Assembly: GCF_007990775.1 (NCBI RefSeq)
Contig: NZ_BJXB01000008.1
Location: 152,329 to 216,328, forward strand
From: Deinococcus cellulosilyticus NBRC 106333 = KACC 11606
GTDB taxonomy: Bacteria; Deinococcota; Deinococci; Deinococcales; Deinococcaceae
Length of the DNA: 64,000 nucleotides
Direction: 5' to 3'
Shown here: piece by piece, positions 63,178 through 64,000 of the stretch
Layout of the letters: the number at the start of each line of letters is the position of its first letter
Position numbering within the stretch: the first letter of the stretch is position 1
Program-made: the position numbers and the translations under genes
Notes under the pieces: model-generated
Databases searched by the model: none
What the model saw: only the letters and a program-made list of their open reading frames with translations
Told to the model about the DNA's origin: nothing

Positions 63178-63894
63178 ATGATGAAACACTTCTTGAGCTT
63201 TGCCCTGATGACCAGTGCCCTCGCCAGTGCCAGCAGCCTCGTGCAGTACCACGATGACGCGAAACTCGGACGCATCCTGACCGATGCCAGTGGCATGACC
63301 CTGTACATTTTCACCAGAGACACCGAAAACACCAGCAACTGTTACGACCAGTGTGCAGTCAACTGGCCCCCTCTGATGGTGCAGGATGCAAAAGAACTCC
63401 CTGAAGAACCTGGATATGGCACCACCACCCGCAAAGACGGCGCTCTGCAGGTCACTTACAACGGCTGGCCCCTCTACTACTGGGTCAAGGACCAGAAAGC
63501 CGGAGACACCACCGGACAGGCCGTGGGCAACGTCTGGTGGGTGGCCAACCAGCAACCCCTGATCACCGTGCAGAAAGACACGGCTCAGGGCAACGTGCTG
63601 GCTGGACCCAGCAACATGACCCTGTACATCTTCACCAAAGACGAGGGTACCACCAGCAATTGCTATGACCAGTGTGCGGTCAATTGGCCTCCCCTGCTGG
63701 TCTCGCACGGGTCCCAGCTGATGGGCACCTTCAAGAGCCGCCTGGGCGTGACCACCCGCAAAGACGGCGCTCTGCAGGTGACCATCGGAGGCAAACCTGT
63801 GTATTACTGGGTCAAAGACCAGAAAGCTGGAGACACCACCGGGCATGGGGTGGGGAACGCCTGGTGGGTCATTCAGGACGAAGCAGCCCAGTAA
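63178..63894 (+). CDS. COG4315 secreted protein, tandem duplication
   Basis: A 238-residue exported protein with signal peptide MMKHFLSFALMTSALASASS. It consists of two copies of the COG4315 (predicted lipoprotein) domain: motif LTDASGMTLYIFTRD at about residue 35 and LAGPSNMTLYIFTKD at about 140, each followed by NCYDQCAVNWPPL and DGALQVT...YYWVKDQKAGDTTG. The Y-[FWY]-x-x-D feature is conserved in both. ATG 63178 has GGAGG at 63165-63169. The long upstream frame to 63058 is not coding. It is the first predicted target of the neighbouring ECF sigma. Function unknown. Confidence 0.9.
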   Translation: MMKHFLSFALMTSALASASSLVQYHDDAKLGRILTDASGMTLYIFTRDTENTSNCYDQCAVNWPPLMVQDAKELPEEPGYGTTTRKDGALQVTYNGWPLYYWVKDQKAGDTTGQAVGNVWWVANQQPLITVQKDTAQGNVLAGPSNMTLYIFTKDEGTTSNCYDQCAVNWPPLLVSHGSQLMGTFKSRLGVTTRKDGALQVTIGGKPVYYWVKDQKAGDTTGHGVGNAWWVIQDEAAQ

Positions 63895-63911
63895 AGTCCC
63901 TTTAAGCAGGA

Positions 63912-63947
63912 AGAGCGTTCCAGAAGGAATTCTGGGGCGCTTTTTTA
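63912..63947 (+). terminator. Terminator of the COG4315 gene
   Basis: Stem AGCGTTCCAGAA with TTCTGGGGCGCT (63914-63925 with 63930-63941), then TTTTTTA. Direct TATAAGTG repeats follow to the window end. Confidence 0.85.
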
Positions 63948-64000
63948 TGGTCTATAAGTGCTCTAAGTGTTTTATAAGTGAAGGTCTGCTATCTTTACCG

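Overview
The window reads as chromosomal DNA from the genus Deinococcus, probably one of the moderate-GC species. The best marker is the DdrO repressor at 79-468, which carries the L106-R107 bond that the PprI (IrrE) protease cuts in D. deserti DdrO. Other support comes from a 17-bp RDRM-type damage-response palindrome at 609-625, DnaJ without zinc fingers, a family II manganese pyrophosphatase, a carboxypeptidase Taq, and many genes with a -10 box only 6-8 bases before the start codon (leaderless mRNAs). I see no tRNA, rRNA, CRISPR array or insertion sequence.

Layout. 1-1 kb: ddrO and a divergent small gene with an RDRM over its -10 box. 1-5 kb: M32 carboxypeptidase, an orphan protein and folC. 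4.8-9.7 kb: a LacI regulator and a large GH81 beta-1,3-glucanase lipoprotein that share a palindromic operator. 10-17.7 kb: VWA and FHA proteins, an orphan ABC binding protein, Mn-pyrophosphatase, small membrane proteins and rimO. 18.5-21.7 kb: a CUT1 sugar ABC importer lacking its own ATPase. 22-27 kb: small proteins, two-domain metabolic genes, MerR, an epimerase and xpt. 27-33 kb: ftsH divergent from dnaK-grpE-dnaJ, with an HspR-type (HAIR) operator in the shared gap. 33.9-36.2 kb: an ABC-2 exporter. 36.4-48.7 kb: a dispersed MoxR/VWA/SWIM/DUF5682/DUF5691 locus, interrupted by an ABC pair, ung and three orphan genes. 48.7-51 kb: two DsbA-like secreted proteins. 51-53.6 kb: clpB with a second HAIR site. 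53.8-58.1 kb: a second orphan binding protein, a secreted protein and an EF-G-like GTPase. 58.6-60.6 kb: a phage-flavoured island with a holin, an XRE regulator with a degenerate S24 domain and a separate intact S24 protein. 60.7-63.9 kb: a GNAT, then an ECF sigma, its anti-sigma and a COG4315 protein, where two copies of one promoter define a small regulon.

How the genes fit together. Three stress circuits can be read from DNA sites. The first is DdrO/PprI, with an RDRM at 609-625 and a second RDRM-like site at 48661-48677 on the promoter of the MoxR/SWIM operon. The second is HspR, with HAIR sites before dnaK and clpB. The third is an ECF sigma regulon with identical promoters at 61749 and 63130. 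The most promising lead is the predicted DNA-damage control of the uncharacterised MoxR-SWIM-DUF5682 system.

Repeats. Two dispersed non-coding families run through the window. One is a REP-like hairpin (TGTAGGGGCG...CGCCC, at least nine copies). The other is a set of 7-bp purine-rich tandem arrays (GCCGAGA, GCAGAAG, GCTGANN), three of which bracket composite elements of about 175-345 bp.
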